Shown one piece after another: positions 25,460 to 34,861 of a stretch of DNA of 64,000 bases (the stretch's first letter is position 1; each line of letters begins with the position of its first letter). Both the position numbers and the translations under genes were made by a program. Source of the DNA: Planctomycetaceae bacterium (lineage in GTDB: Bacteria; Planctomycetota; Planctomycetia; Pirellulales; Thermoguttaceae). The DNA lies in assembly GCA_012719125.1 (NCBI GenBank), contig JAAYAY010000061.1, forward strand, positions 80,872 to 144,871, given 5' to 3'. The notes under the pieces were generated by a model. It was not told the DNA's origin. It saw nothing but the letters and a program-made list of their open reading frames with translations, and did not search any database.

Positions 25460-27019
25460 ATGTCGCAATTTCACGAGCTTTCGGGATGTGCTTGTTGTTC
25501 CATGAGCCGTCGCGGATTTCTGGCCGGCTGTGCAACCTGCACGGGCGCCATGGTGATTCCCATGGCGGGCCGAGTCGCCGCGGGGGCCGAGGCCAGGAAG
25601 AAACGCGTCCGCGTGATCTACTCGCTCCACGCCGACGTCCAGCCTCGCCCCGACTGGCCCAACGTGGGCTTCGATTTCAAGCCGGTGATGGAACGCATGA
25701 CGGCCGCCCTATCGTCGGGCTGCCCGGAGATCGAGTTCATCCCCGCCACGGCCACCGGCGAGGAGCAGGCCAAGGCGATCCTGGCGCAGGACGCCTCGGC
25801 CAAGATCGACGGCTACGTCGTGGTGCAGATGAACTGCTGGAACAAAGTCGTGCAGACGATGGTCGCTTCGGGCAAGCCGGTGCTGTACGCCGACTTCCTC
25901 TACGCCGGCAGCGGCGGATTCCTGGTCTACACGGCCGGATTCCTTCGCCAGCAGGCGCCGAACTTCGGGTTCATTGGCTCATCCAAGTTTGACGATGTGA
26001 TCGAGGCCGCCAAGTGCTTCCTGACCGTCGAGAAGCCCGACCAGTTCGGGGCGGCCGTGGCCAAGGTGCGAATTGCCAGGACTAAGCCGGCCGGCAGCCA
26101 GGAGTGCAAGCCGGACGAGTTCGAGGTTGCTTCCCTTTCGGAGTGGCAGAAGAGGATGAAGCAATCGAAGATTCTGACCGTGGGGGGCGAAGGCTGGCGA
26201 GGTCCGAAGCCGGTGATCGAGGAACTCGGCATCCAAGTGACCGAGATCCCCTACGCCGAAGTGAACGACGCCTGGAAGGCGGCCGACAAGGACAAGGCTC
26301 GCGAAGTGGCCGACATGTGGGAGAAGCGAGCCAAGACGATCGCCGACGTCTCCCGCGAAACCCTGGAGACCTCGGCGGCCATGTACCTGGGCCAGAAGGC
26401 CGTGCTCGAGAAGCACGGCGCCGACGCCATCACCATCAACTGCCTGGGCGGGTTCTACGGCGGGCACATCCACGCCTACCCGTGCCTGGGGTTCCACGAA
26501 CTGTGCAATGAGGGATTGGTCGGGGCCTGCGAGAACGACCTGGTCTCGACGGCCACCATGGTTGCCCTCAAGAACCTGACGGGCGGTCGCACCGGATTCA
26601 TCTCCGATCCGGTGGTCGATATCGCCAACCGGCAGATCATCTACGCCCATTGCGTGGCCTCGAACCGGGCCTTCGGTCCAAAAGGGGCAGACAATCCGAT
26701 CGAGATCCTCACCCATTCCGAAGACCGCCAGGGGGCGTCGGTCCGCTCGCTGTTGCCGCTGGGGTATATGACGACGACCGTCGAACTGGCATCGCACCGC
26801 AAGGAACTGCTGTTCCATCGCGGCAAGGCCGTGGCCAACATCCCCGAAGACCGCGCCTGCCGCACCAAGCTGGCGGTCGAGCCGGACGGCGATCTGGAGA
26901 AGTTGTTCACCCAGTGGGACCAGTTCGGCTGGCACCGCGTGACGGTCTACGGCGACCTCAAGGAGCCGCTGTTCGAGATCGCGAAGATGCTCAAGTGGAA
27001 AATCATCGAAGAGGCGTAG
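25460..27019 (+). CDS. Tat-exported L-fucose/L-arabinose isomerase-like protein
   Basis: A 519-residue protein with a twin-arginine signal (MSRRGFLAGCATCTG, residues 15-29). The body has the pattern of the fucose/arabinose isomerase fold: INCLGGFYGGHIHAYPCLGF near residue 330, ENDLVSTATM near 355 and a C-terminal beta domain. It lacks an easily recognised full set of metal-binding Glu/Asp/His, so isomerase activity is not assured. An extra CACC and CATC in the leader are odd for a Tat signal. It is followed by Gfo/Idh and TIM-barrel isomerase genes in the same operon, pointing to sugar conversion in the periplasm. Confidence 0.7.
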   Translation: MSQFHELSGCACCSMSRRGFLAGCATCTGAMVIPMAGRVAAGAEARKKRVRVIYSLHADVQPRPDWPNVGFDFKPVMERMTAALSSGCPEIEFIPATATGEEQAKAILAQDASAKIDGYVVVQMNCWNKVVQTMVASGKPVLYADFLYAGSGGFLVYTAGFLRQQAPNFGFIGSSKFDDVIEAAKCFLTVEKPDQFGAAVAKVRIARTKPAGSQECKPDEFEVASLSEWQKRMKQSKILTVGGEGWRGPKPVIEELGIQVTEIPYAEVNDAWKAADKDKAREVADMWEKRAKTIADVSRETLETSAAMYLGQKAVLEKHGADAITINCLGGFYGGHIHAYPCLGFHELCNEGLVGACENDLVSTATMVALKNLTGGRTGFISDPVVDIANRQIIYAHCVASNRAFGPKGADNPIEILTHSEDRQGASVRSLLPLGYMTTTVELASHRKELLFHRGKAVANIPEDRACRTKLAVEPDGDLEKLFTQWDQFGWHRVTVYGDLKEPLFEIAKMLKWKIIEEA

Positions 27020-27139
27020 TGTTTCGTTATCCTGCGGGTACGAAATTGTGACGCTCAGGATCGAATGATCGAACCTCGGCTCGGTGTTTGGCAAAACGGT
27101 TTTGAGACGGGCAACAGACTCTGAGGAGAACCTCCGCGG

Positions 27140-28495
27140 ATGGCTGATTTCATGGAGAACCCAACCGACTTGCGGCGTGCTTCGCGCCGAACCTTCTTGA
27201 GCCGATCGTCGGCCGCGGTTGCCGGCGCCGCTTTGGGCAGTGCCGTCGCTCGCACGGCTCACGCGGCGGGCGACGAGACGATCAAGGTCGCGCTGGTGGG
27301 CTGCGGGTCGCGAGGAACGGGGGCCGCCTCCCAGGCCCTCAAGACCAAGGGCCCGATGAAGCTGTGGGCGATGGCCGACCTGTTCGAAGACCGGCTCGAG
27401 GCCAGTCTGGCCAACCTCACCAAGGGCCAGCAAGCCGATTATGACCGGGAGGCGCACGGCGGATTTGCCGGCAAGATCGACGTGCCGCCCGAGCGACGCT
27501 TCGTCGGTTTCGAAGCCTATAAGCAGGCCATTGACAGCGGCGTCGACCTGGTGATACTCACGGCCACGCAGCACTTCCGCCCCGAACACTACCAGTACGC
27601 CGTCCGGCAGGGCAAACACGTGTTCATGGAAAAGCCGTTGGCGGTCGACGTGCCGGGCGTCCGCCGCGTGCTGGCCGCCAATGAGGAGGCCAAGAAGAAG
27701 AACCTCAAGGTCGTCGCCGGGTTCATGTCTCGCCACGACCCGCGCTATCAGGAGACGATCAAGCGTCTGCACGACGGCGCCGTCGGCCGGATCGGACTGA
27801 TGCGCTGCTACTGGAACACCGGTTTTTTGCGGGATACCCCGCCGCGCGCGGCGGACGAAGCGGAAATGGTCTACCAGTTGCGGCACCCCTACCACTTCCT
27901 TTGGCTCAGCGGCGATTACTTCGTCGACGCGCTCATTCATGCCATCGACACCTGTCTCTGGGCAAAGGGGGTGCACCCCGTCGCCGCGCAGGGCCAGGGC
28001 GGCCGGCAATTTCGACTCGAAAACCAAAGCGGCGACGGTTTCGACCATCATTTCGTCGAGTATACCTTCGAAGACGAATCCAAGATGTTCGCCCAAACGC
28101 GGCAGATTTCCGGCTGCTGGAACTGCGGCTCGAAATACGTCCATGGCGAGAAGGGAATCGCCTGGATCGACCGCGGCCAGATCGAAGCAGCCGAAAAATG
28201 GCGATTTCAGGGATCGGTCGGCAACCCGTATCAGATCGAACACGACGTGCTGATTGACGCCATTCGCAACGACAAGCCGCACAACGAAACGGAATACGCC
28301 GCGATCAGCACCATGACGGCGATCCTCGGGCGCATGGCCACCTACTCCGGCCAGATGATCACATGGGACGACGCCATGAAATCGACCGTCAGCTTGGCGC
28401 CTGAAGTGTATGCCCTTGACGCCGCCCCACCGGTTGTGGCCGACGCGAACGGCCAATACCCGGTTGCCATGCCCGGCGTAACCAAAGTCCTGTAA
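27140..28495 (+). CDS. Tat-exported Gfo/Idh/MocA family oxidoreductase
   Basis: A 451-residue protein with a twin-arginine leader (ASRRTFLSRSSAAVAG). The NAD(P) site is VALVGCGSRGTG near residue 50, and MEKPLAVDVPGV near 163 holds the family's key Lys-Pro. The insert DRAHG-like loop and HPYHFLWLSGDYFVDAL match the long branch of the family common in planctomycetes. It probably oxidises or reduces a sugar or sugar acid with tightly bound cofactor after export. The ATG at 27152 is an alternative start. It is 121 bases after the isomerase-like gene and 31 before the next gene. Confidence 0.87.
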   Translation: MADFMENPTDLRRASRRTFLSRSSAAVAGAALGSAVARTAHAAGDETIKVALVGCGSRGTGAASQALKTKGPMKLWAMADLFEDRLEASLANLTKGQQADYDREAHGGFAGKIDVPPERRFVGFEAYKQAIDSGVDLVILTATQHFRPEHYQYAVRQGKHVFMEKPLAVDVPGVRRVLAANEEAKKKNLKVVAGFMSRHDPRYQETIKRLHDGAVGRIGLMRCYWNTGFLRDTPPRAADEAEMVYQLRHPYHFLWLSGDYFVDALIHAIDTCLWAKGVHPVAAQGQGGRQFRLENQSGDGFDHHFVEYTFEDESKMFAQTRQISGCWNCGSKYVHGEKGIAWIDRGQIEAAEKWRFQGSVGNPYQIEHDVLIDAIRNDKPHNETEYAAISTMTAILGRMATYSGQMITWDDAMKSTVSLAPEVYALDAAPPVVADANGQYPVAMPGVTKVL

Positions 28496-28526
28496 GCATT
28501 CGTAGCACAACAACAAGGAGAGCACC

Positions 28527-29492
28527 ATGTCTGAATACACATCGAAAACCATCACGCGGCGCGAGGCATTGACGAGTTCGCTGGCAGCGGCGGGACTCGT
28601 GGCACTCGGCGGCAGGTCGGCACTGGCGGCATCGCAATCGGCCGGGAATGCGGTCATGCAAGTGGGTTGCGGGACGGTCTGTTTCCGAAAGCTGCCGCTG
28701 GAGGAGGCCCTGCAGCGTATCCGCCGTGCCGGATACGACTACGTCGAACCGCAGGCCATCCCGGGCTGGTGCCCCCATATCGACTTGTGGAAAGACGATC
28801 CGCAGGCGTTTCGCCAACTCGTGCAGAATCACGGTTTCAAGGGAGTTTCCGCCATGTGGTCGCCCAACGGGGCGATCATTCCGGATGCCAAGAGCGTCGA
28901 AGGCATCTCCCAGGCCCTCCGCTGGGCCAAGGAGGCCGGCATTCCCGTGGTCAACGCCGGCGACGGAAAGAAGCCTAACGGAATGTCGGACGACGATGCC
29001 TTGAAGCTGCTGCGCGATCGCTTGGCGGAGATCCTGAAAGTGGCGGCCGAGTGCCGAGTCTACCTGGCGATCGAACCCCATGGGACCTTCTCGCTGACGG
29101 CGGACGGGCTGAAGAAGATCATGGAATTGTCCGACTCGAAATGGCTGGGGGTCAACTACGACACGGCCAACGTTCATCGGGCCACCTATGTAGAGACGGT
29201 GGCCGGCGCCTACTCCTGGACTCCCTACGGCAAGCCGCAGGATGAAGTGGCGACCCTGAAGGCCGTGGTCGATCGGGTCGTCCACTTCCATGTGAAGGAC
29301 GTTACCGGCGCAACCTGCGTACCTCTCGGAAAGGGCGAGGTCAATATCGTCGGTTGCCTTCGGGTCTTGAAGGAGCATGGATACTCAGGGACCCTTTCCC
29401 TGGAAACCGAGGGCGAGTTCGACGCCGAACAAGGTCAACGCCTGATCGAGGCCAGCAGGGACTACCTGCTCAAGACTCTCGACAGCATCTGA
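28527..29492 (+). CDS. Tat-exported sugar phosphate isomerase/epimerase-like TIM barrel
   Basis: A 321-residue member of the xylose-isomerase-like/AP-endonuclease-2 fold. A twin-arginine leader (ITRREALTSSLAAAG) precedes the barrel. Metal-site motifs are YLAIEPHG near residue 178, VNYDTANVHRA near 210, VVHFHVKDV near 250 and LSLETEGEF near 290, giving the Glu/Asp/His/Glu set of this family. It would isomerise or epimerise a sugar. The spacing of 31 and 15 bases to its neighbours places it firmly in the sulfatase operon. Confidence 0.85.
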   Translation: MSEYTSKTITRREALTSSLAAAGLVALGGRSALAASQSAGNAVMQVGCGTVCFRKLPLEEALQRIRRAGYDYVEPQAIPGWCPHIDLWKDDPQAFRQLVQNHGFKGVSAMWSPNGAIIPDAKSVEGISQALRWAKEAGIPVVNAGDGKKPNGMSDDDALKLLRDRLAEILKVAAECRVYLAIEPHGTFSLTADGLKKIMELSDSKWLGVNYDTANVHRATYVETVAGAYSWTPYGKPQDEVATLKAVVDRVVHFHVKDVTGATCVPLGKGEVNIVGCLRVLKEHGYSGTLSLETEGEFDAEQGQRLIEASRDYLLKTLDSI

Positions 29493-29507
29493 GAAGGATT
29501 TGCCGAC

Positions 29508-30755
29508 ATGACCCCGCGAGAACGAATTCTTGCCAGCCTGGAACATCGGCAGCCCGACCGTGTGGCCGTCGATTTCGGCGCCCATCGTTCCAGTGGAATC
29601 AGCGCGATCGCCTACGGGGCGCTGAAGAAGCACCTGGGGATCGAATCGGGCGACATCTACGTGTACGACATGGTCCAGCAACTGGCCGTCATCGAGCCGG
29701 AGGTGCTGGACCGCTTCCAGGTCGACACGATCGAACTGGGCCGCGGGTTCCTGACCGACGCGGCCGACTGGAAGCCGTGGCGGCTCCCCGACGGCACGCC
29801 CTGCAAGATCCCGGCCTACCAGGGAATGGAGGAAAAGGACGGCGACTGGTATCTGCTCGCCGGGGACGGGACCCGGCTCGGCGTTCAGCGCAGAGGCTGT
29901 CTCTACTTCGAGCAGTGTTACTGGCCGTGGGAAGGCAAGGCGGTCAGCGAGGTCGACTTGGACGAATTGCCCGAGGTGCTGGGCCGCTCCGTCTGGACAG
30001 GAGTGGCCGCTCCAGGCTCGCACCTGGGAATGTCGGACGAGGGCCTTGCTGCCCTGGCCGAAGGAGCGAAGCGGCTCCGCGAAAGCACCGATCGGGCGAT
30101 CGTCGGCCTGTTCGGCGGAAACATGTTCGAGATCCCCCAGTTCCTGTTCCGCATGGACAGCTACCTGACGTCGGTGGCCGCCGAGCCGGAGGCTTGCCTG
30201 ACGCTTTCGGAGCGACTTTGCGAACTCCACCTGGCGAATCTCGAAAAGTGGCTTGGCGCCGTGGGGCCGTATATCGACGTGATTCTCTTCGGCGACGATC
30301 TGGGCGGACAGGGCGGCCCGCTGATGTCGCCGGCCACGTATCGCCGGCTGTACAAGCCGTTCCACACCAGGCTCTTCCATCGGGCCAAGGAACTCGCCGA
30401 GGTGAAAGTGCAACTCCACTGCTGCGGCGGTGTGGAGCCTCTCCTCGGCGATCTGATCGAGGCGGGGTTGGACGCGATCAATCCCGTCCAGGTCTCCTGC
30501 CGCGGCATGACACCCGAGCATCTCAAGAAGACCTTCGGCGATCGTCTCACCTTCTGGGGCGGCGGGTGCGACACGCGGCACATCCTGGGCCACGGCAGCC
30601 CGGCAGAGGTTCGCGAGAACGTGCTCAACCTGGTCCGCACGTTTGCCCCGGGCGGCGGTTTCGTCTTCCAACAGGTGCACAACGTCATGGCCGACGTGCC
30701 GCCCGAGAACGTGGTGGCCATGTTCGACGCCGTGCAGGAAGTGGTGTTGGGATAG
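29508..30755 (+). CDS. UroD/MtaA superfamily methyltransferase-like protein
   Basis: A 415-residue cytoplasmic protein of the uroporphyrinogen-decarboxylase superfamily (TPRERILASLEHRQPDRV opening). It carries VQLHCCGGVEPLL with H304 and C306, and a later Cys near 354 (GGGCDTRHIL). This H-x-C plus distal C set is the zinc site of cobalamin-dependent methyltransferases such as MtaA/MtbA and is absent from true heme-pathway UroD. It therefore probably moves a methyl group, perhaps from a methylated sugar. No corrinoid protein gene is nearby. It is the last gene of the sulfatase operon. Confidence 0.75.
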   Translation: MTPRERILASLEHRQPDRVAVDFGAHRSSGISAIAYGALKKHLGIESGDIYVYDMVQQLAVIEPEVLDRFQVDTIELGRGFLTDAADWKPWRLPDGTPCKIPAYQGMEEKDGDWYLLAGDGTRLGVQRRGCLYFEQCYWPWEGKAVSEVDLDELPEVLGRSVWTGVAAPGSHLGMSDEGLAALAEGAKRLRESTDRAIVGLFGGNMFEIPQFLFRMDSYLTSVAAEPEACLTLSERLCELHLANLEKWLGAVGPYIDVILFGDDLGGQGGPLMSPATYRRLYKPFHTRLFHRAKELAEVKVQLHCCGGVEPLLGDLIEAGLDAINPVQVSCRGMTPEHLKKTFGDRLTFWGGGCDTRHILGHGSPAEVRENVLNLVRTFAPGGGFVFQQVHNVMADVPPENVVAMFDAVQEVVLG

Positions 30756-30845
30756 GGCGGCGCTCTGTTGATCGGAATCCTGCTGCCGCTGTTTTCTCAG
30801 GCTTCCGGCATCAACGCCGTAAATCATTACGAAACAACAGGATAA
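30756..30845 (+). pseudogene. MFS sugar-porter fragment (remnant)
   Basis: Straight after the stop of the previous gene and in frame with it, 29 codons read ALLIGILLPLFSQASGINAV, then NHY, and end at TAA. This matches the conserved Q-x2-SGINAV-x-Y region of sugar-porter transporters of the major facilitator family. Nothing upstream or downstream continues it. It is a scrap of a deleted transporter gene that once stood in this sugar-use region. Confidence 0.6.
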
Positions 30846-31004
30846 CCATCGCCGTTCGATGGAGCAATTGATCGATAAGTGCATCAACCGCCAACCGGGC
30901 CCGCAACCATTTCACAACAGAAAATTAGTAAGTCACCAGCGTACTCCGACCTCGATCTTTGACCGTCCAACCAATGCCCCCTCGGCACGCACCAAGCCGA
31001 CCCC

Positions 31005-31013
31005 TGCTATAAT
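31005..31013 (+). promoter_or_regulatory. Extended -10 promoter for the PL11 lyase
   Basis: TGCTATAAT is a perfect -10 box with the TGn extension. It has only a weak -35 candidate. It lies about 78 bases before the lyase start. The rest of the 336-base gap holds only the MFS fragment. Confidence 0.5.
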
Positions 31014-31090
31014 GAGCCCTCACCGGACGCGACGCCGCGCCTTGGTCCCGCCTCCCCCCAATCCACCAGGCATCCCTACGGAGCACCCCA

Positions 31091-33310
31091 ATGCAAACGA
31101 ATCCTCGACTCCAATCCTTGCCCTGCCTCGTCGCCACACTGGCTCTGCTGGGCTCGGCAGTCGCCTCTCAGGACGCCCTCGCCCAGCAGCCCCTCCGCTT
31201 CGAGGCCGAAGATATCACCGAGCCCAAGGATGCCTGGCAGGTCGACAAGTTCTCCGAAGACAAATGGAACCTCTGGTCGACCGACAAGGACGCTGAGAAA
31301 AAATGGTCGGAAGGCGTCGTCCTCCAGTCGCCGCGGGTGATGCAGGACCGGGCGAAGCCCGAAGACGGCGCACCCGTGTTGCACGCGGTCGTCAAAGACA
31401 TCAAGCCGGGCAAATACTACGTCGACCTGGGCGGCGTCAGCCGTGCCATCGGAATCTCCTTCGATGGAAAGACCTGGCAGAGAATCGAAGGCTCCAAGCG
31501 AAACCTGGGGTTGATCGAGGTGGGTGAGGCCGGATTCGAACTGTGGCTCGACGACCGATACGCCTCAGCGGCCAGCCCCGGATCGTGCTACTTTGACTAC
31601 CTCCAGTTCACGCCGCTTCCCGATCCCAATCGCAAACCCAAGGTCGAGGGCTTCGCGAAGACGCGGGTCGAAGAGCCGCTGGGACGCGGCATCGTGGCGC
31701 TACCCAAGGCCGACGGCAGCATCTATGTGGGCTGGCGCCTGTTGAAAGGCGATTCGGAAGACACGGCCTTCAACATCTATCGCCGCTCGGGATCGGACCA
31801 GCGGCAACTCAACGACGTTCCGTTGGCGAAGACCACCGACTTCGTCGACAAGACCCCGGCGCCGGGCGTGAAGAATGAGTATGTCGTTGCTCCCGTGGTT
31901 GGCGGCAAAGTGGGCCGGATGTCCGAGATCGCCGCCGCCGTTCCATCGAAGGAAGGACGCGACTACGTTGCCGTCAAGCTCGACGGCGACCACACCTTCC
32001 AGAAGTGCGGCATCGCCGACCTGAACGGCGACGGGGTCTACGACTACGTGATCAAGCAGCCAAACTCGAATATCGACCCCTACGAAAAGTACTGGAATCG
32101 CAGCCCCGATACCTACAAGATCGAAGCCTACCTGGCCGACGGCACCTTCCTCTGGCGCTACGACATGGGTTGGGCGATCGAACGCGGCATCTGGTACTCG
32201 CCCTGGCTCGCCTACGATCTCGACGGCGACGGCAAGGCCGAGGTCTGCGTCAAAGCCGGCGAGGGCGATCCGCGCGACCAGGACGGCCGCGTCGCCTCCG
32301 GCCCCGAGTATCTTCTCATCCTCGACGGCATGACCGGCAAAGAAACGGCCCGGGTCGAGTGGCCCGACCGCGGCGACTTCCCCAGCTACAACTACGCCTC
32401 GCGCAACCAGATGGCCGTCGCCTTCCTCGACGGCAAGACGCCTTCCCTCCTCGTCGTTCGCGGAACCTACAACGTCATCCAGGTCCGGGCCTACGAGTAC
32501 CAATCCGGCAAGCTGCGCCAGCAGTGGCGCTGGAACGACGCCGAAGAAGGCGGCCGCTACCGCGGGCAGGGCGCCCACAGCATGCACGCCGCCGACATCG
32601 ACGGCGACGGACGCGACGAAGTGTTCCTCGGCTCCGCCGTGCTCGACGATAACGGCGTCGGCTTGTGGTCCACCGGGCTCGGGCATCCCGACCATCACTA
32701 CGTGGGCGACATCGATCCTTCCCGCCCCGGCCTGGAGGTCTACTACGGCATCGAAGCCCGAGCGCCCAGAAACGGCTGCTGCCTGGTCGACGCCCGCACG
32801 GGCGAGATCCTTTGGGGCCTCGACGTGCCCACGCGGCACGTTCACTCAACCGGCATGTGCGCCGACATCGACGCCACGGTGCCCGGCATCGAGGCCTATT
32901 CCTCCGATACCGACGCCGAGAAGAAGTCCAACGTCCGCTGGCTGTTCGACGCCAAGGGCAACATCCTGCGCGACGACCTCGACTGGGGGTTCGGCTTCAA
33001 GACGGTCCATTGGGACGCCGACCTCCAGCACGAGATCCTCCGCGGCCGGCGGATCCTCAACTACGGAAGCGACGACGCGATCGCAGAAATCGAAGGCTCG
33101 GCGGTCGGCTACGCCGACGTCCTGGGCGACTGGCGTGAAGAACTGATCGTGACGGTTCCCGGCGAGCTGCGGATCTACACGACCACGATCCCCGCCGCCG
33201 ACCGCCGCGTCTGCCTGATGCAGGACCCGCTCTACCGGATCGACGTCTGCCTTCAGGCCATGGGCTACACCCAGTGCCCGATGACCACGAAGTGCCTGTC
33301 GGCCGAATGA
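31091..33310 (+). CDS. Exported rhamnogalacturonan lyase-like protein (PL11 family)
   Basis: A 739-residue secreted protein with a Sec signal (LATLALLGSAVASQDALA). Residues about 30-180 are a beta domain that resembles a carbohydrate-binding module (FEAEDITEP at its start). The rest is a beta-propeller rich in Ca-binding D-x-D/N-G-D motifs: DLNGDGVYDYVIKQPNSN, YDLDGDGKAEVCVK and DIDGDGRDEVFLG. This layout, with RGIVALPKADGSIYVGWRLL, matches PL11 rhamnogalacturonan lyases, which cleave pectin backbones with calcium. It follows the sulfatase operon, so pectin-like or sulfated plant/algal polymers are plausible substrates. Confidence 0.85.
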   Translation: MQTNPRLQSLPCLVATLALLGSAVASQDALAQQPLRFEAEDITEPKDAWQVDKFSEDKWNLWSTDKDAEKKWSEGVVLQSPRVMQDRAKPEDGAPVLHAVVKDIKPGKYYVDLGGVSRAIGISFDGKTWQRIEGSKRNLGLIEVGEAGFELWLDDRYASAASPGSCYFDYLQFTPLPDPNRKPKVEGFAKTRVEEPLGRGIVALPKADGSIYVGWRLLKGDSEDTAFNIYRRSGSDQRQLNDVPLAKTTDFVDKTPAPGVKNEYVVAPVVGGKVGRMSEIAAAVPSKEGRDYVAVKLDGDHTFQKCGIADLNGDGVYDYVIKQPNSNIDPYEKYWNRSPDTYKIEAYLADGTFLWRYDMGWAIERGIWYSPWLAYDLDGDGKAEVCVKAGEGDPRDQDGRVASGPEYLLILDGMTGKETARVEWPDRGDFPSYNYASRNQMAVAFLDGKTPSLLVVRGTYNVIQVRAYEYQSGKLRQQWRWNDAEEGGRYRGQGAHSMHAADIDGDGRDEVFLGSAVLDDNGVGLWSTGLGHPDHHYVGDIDPSRPGLEVYYGIEARAPRNGCCLVDARTGEILWGLDVPTRHVHSTGMCADIDATVPGIEAYSSDTDAEKKSNVRWLFDAKGNILRDDLDWGFGFKTVHWDADLQHEILRGRRILNYGSDDAIAEIEGSAVGYADVLGDWREELIVTVPGELRIYTTTIPAADRRVCLMQDPLYRIDVCLQAMGYTQCPMTTKCLSAE

Positions 33311-34017
33311 GGCATGACCATGTTGCCCAAGGAGCGTATTCCGCTCAGCGACAAAACAACCCGCACCCGTAACGCGTCGCCGGGTCAACAAACGGCCGCG
33401 AAGGCTCGCGCTGCACGCCGATGGACTTCGCGGTCGAGGATTCGTTGCAGCAGTTCGCGGCGCAGGCGCATGAGAGTTGAGTCAGAAGCAACCGCCGGTG
33501 CGGGCTGACGCCGGCCGGTGAACACGCTTGCCGCGGTTTCCGGACAGATTCTCGACTGGCCGGCTCGTTCACGTCGCGTTCTTGGCGTTTCCATGTTTCC
33601 AGGGCCTTGGGACAAGGTGGGATCAACGCTGCGTGGTTGGTGCGGGGCACGCACATCTCGGGAGTAAACCGTCCCTGGCACTGCAAAATGCGGACTGCGC
33701 TCGCCTTTGCGGGCCGCGAGCGCAGTCCCACCGTCGGACTCCGGCTGGGATTCAGCCGAAATCAGAGACTCCAATTCTCTTATGCCCAGAAGCGGGCCAA
33801 GTCCGACAGGGAATCGAAGCGGCGGGATCGCATTCGCCGCAAACCCGTCCCACCTATCGTCTACCCCCCTGGGCCGCGGTCTTTCCCGCCGCGGTCCGAC
33901 TTTTTCTTGGACGCTTGGGATGATTGCGTCAGAATAGCCGGCCGGGTATGATCGCGTGTTGCCATGACGGTGAACAACCGTCTCTCTTTCACAGTACGAT
34001 GCCTCACAGCCAGAGCC
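33311..34017. other. 700-base stretch with no convincing gene
   Basis: All frames here are low-complexity antisense or short and give no recognisable protein. The only structure I see is a 13-bp perfect inverted repeat, GGACTGCGCTCGC (33692-33704) with GCGAGCGCAGTCC (33716-33728), a possible terminator or dispersed repeat. Confidence 0.5.
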
Positions 34018-34344
34018 ATGTCCGACTTCGACGATTTTCGGAACACACGTCTGCTTCGACATCCCACCACGTGGATTCTGGCTGCCGTCGCTGGGCTGTA
34101 TGGCGGCACTAACATGTTCCTTGTACGCGAGGAAAAGCGAGCCGCAGGTGCGGAGTTGCGTTGGTCGTCGCTTGGCGTTGAGAGAAGCGTTGACTTCGTG
34201 TTTGGTGCGGCAGTTGAGGTCTTTCTGGTCATGTGCGCCGTGTGGATGCTTGCAGGGACTGCTGAAAACCTCGGCGATTGGAAGCGTTTTGGATTGCTCT
34301 TGATGATCTACAGTGGAATTGTACTCCTTAAATTCGTTTGGTGA
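34018..34344 (+). CDS. Small membrane protein, unknown
   Basis: About 108 residues from ATG 34018 (an ATG at 33964 would add 18). It has two or three hydrophobic segments (TTWILAAVAGLYGG, VEVFLVMCAVWML, FGLLLMIYSGIVLLKFVW) and a short basic/acidic loop. No family is recognised. The next gene, also a small membrane protein, starts nine bases after its stop, so they form a pair and may interact. Confidence 0.5.
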   Translation: MSDFDDFRNTRLLRHPTTWILAAVAGLYGGTNMFLVREEKRAAGAELRWSSLGVERSVDFVFGAAVEVFLVMCAVWMLAGTAENLGDWKRFGLLLMIYSGIVLLKFVW

Positions 34345-34353
34345 GGCATTTCG

Positions 34354-34749
34354 ATGGGTGGGTGGTTCGATCTGCGTCCGCCGCGAGGCGGTATTACCTT
34401 CATGGCCGTGTGCTTCATGATTGCGGGGCTCTACTTCTGCTTCCACGATGGCGGCTCGTGGTACACGCGGGCGGTATGTCCCTGGTTCGCGGTGATCGGG
34501 GCTGGGCTGTGGCTCAAACACTCGTGGGCTCGCTGGGTGATGTTTGCCTTCTTCGTGCTCGCGGCTGTGCTGGCAACGCTTCTCGTTTTTGTGAAGGGAC
34601 TCAGCGGGCGATGGATCGTTCAAGGAATCGTTATCGCCGGGGCGATCGCCGCCCTTTGGCAATGGGACGTCTATCCACCACAAGAGGTCGCTGACCCCGA
34701 CGTGACAGACGATTCCTACGGATTCGAAGGAGAGAACGAGGATCGCTGA
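34354..34749 (+). CDS. Small membrane protein, unknown
   Basis: A 131-residue protein with three or four membrane helices (GITFMAVCFMIAGLYFCF, AVCPWFAVIGAGLWL, WVMFAFFVLAAVLATLLVF, IVQGIVIAGAIAAL) and an acidic soluble tail (EVADPDVTDDSYGFEGE). No family is recognised. It is paired with the preceding small membrane protein. The acidic tail is likely cytoplasmic. Confidence 0.6.
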   Translation: MGGWFDLRPPRGGITFMAVCFMIAGLYFCFHDGGSWYTRAVCPWFAVIGAGLWLKHSWARWVMFAFFVLAAVLATLLVFVKGLSGRWIVQGIVIAGAIAALWQWDVYPPQEVADPDVTDDSYGFEGENEDR

Positions 34750-34794
34750 GGGGCTATCGTGACGCCCGTCGTTCACCCACAAACCACAATCTGC

Positions 34795-34824
34795 TTGACC
34801 ATCCCCCCAAAAAGCCGGTAGAAT
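34795..34824 (+). promoter_or_regulatory. Promoter for the secreted 313-residue protein
   Basis: TTGACC (34795-34800), an 18-base spacer and TAGAAT (34819-34824). The -10 box equals that of the tRNA-Ala promoter in this window. The gene starts 38 bases downstream. Confidence 0.55.
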
Positions 34825-34861
34825 CCAGGTGTTGGCGACCGGCGATAGGGAGGTTGATCCA

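Noticed and set aside
25979..28657. About 890-codon minus-strand open frame opposite the isomerase-like and Gfo/Idh genes
   Set aside because: Antisense shadow of high-GC coding sequence with no recognisable motif.
29508..30755. Uroporphyrinogen decarboxylase (hemE)
   Set aside because: It has the zinc-type H-x-C motif of methyltransferases and lies in a sugar operon, away from any heme gene.
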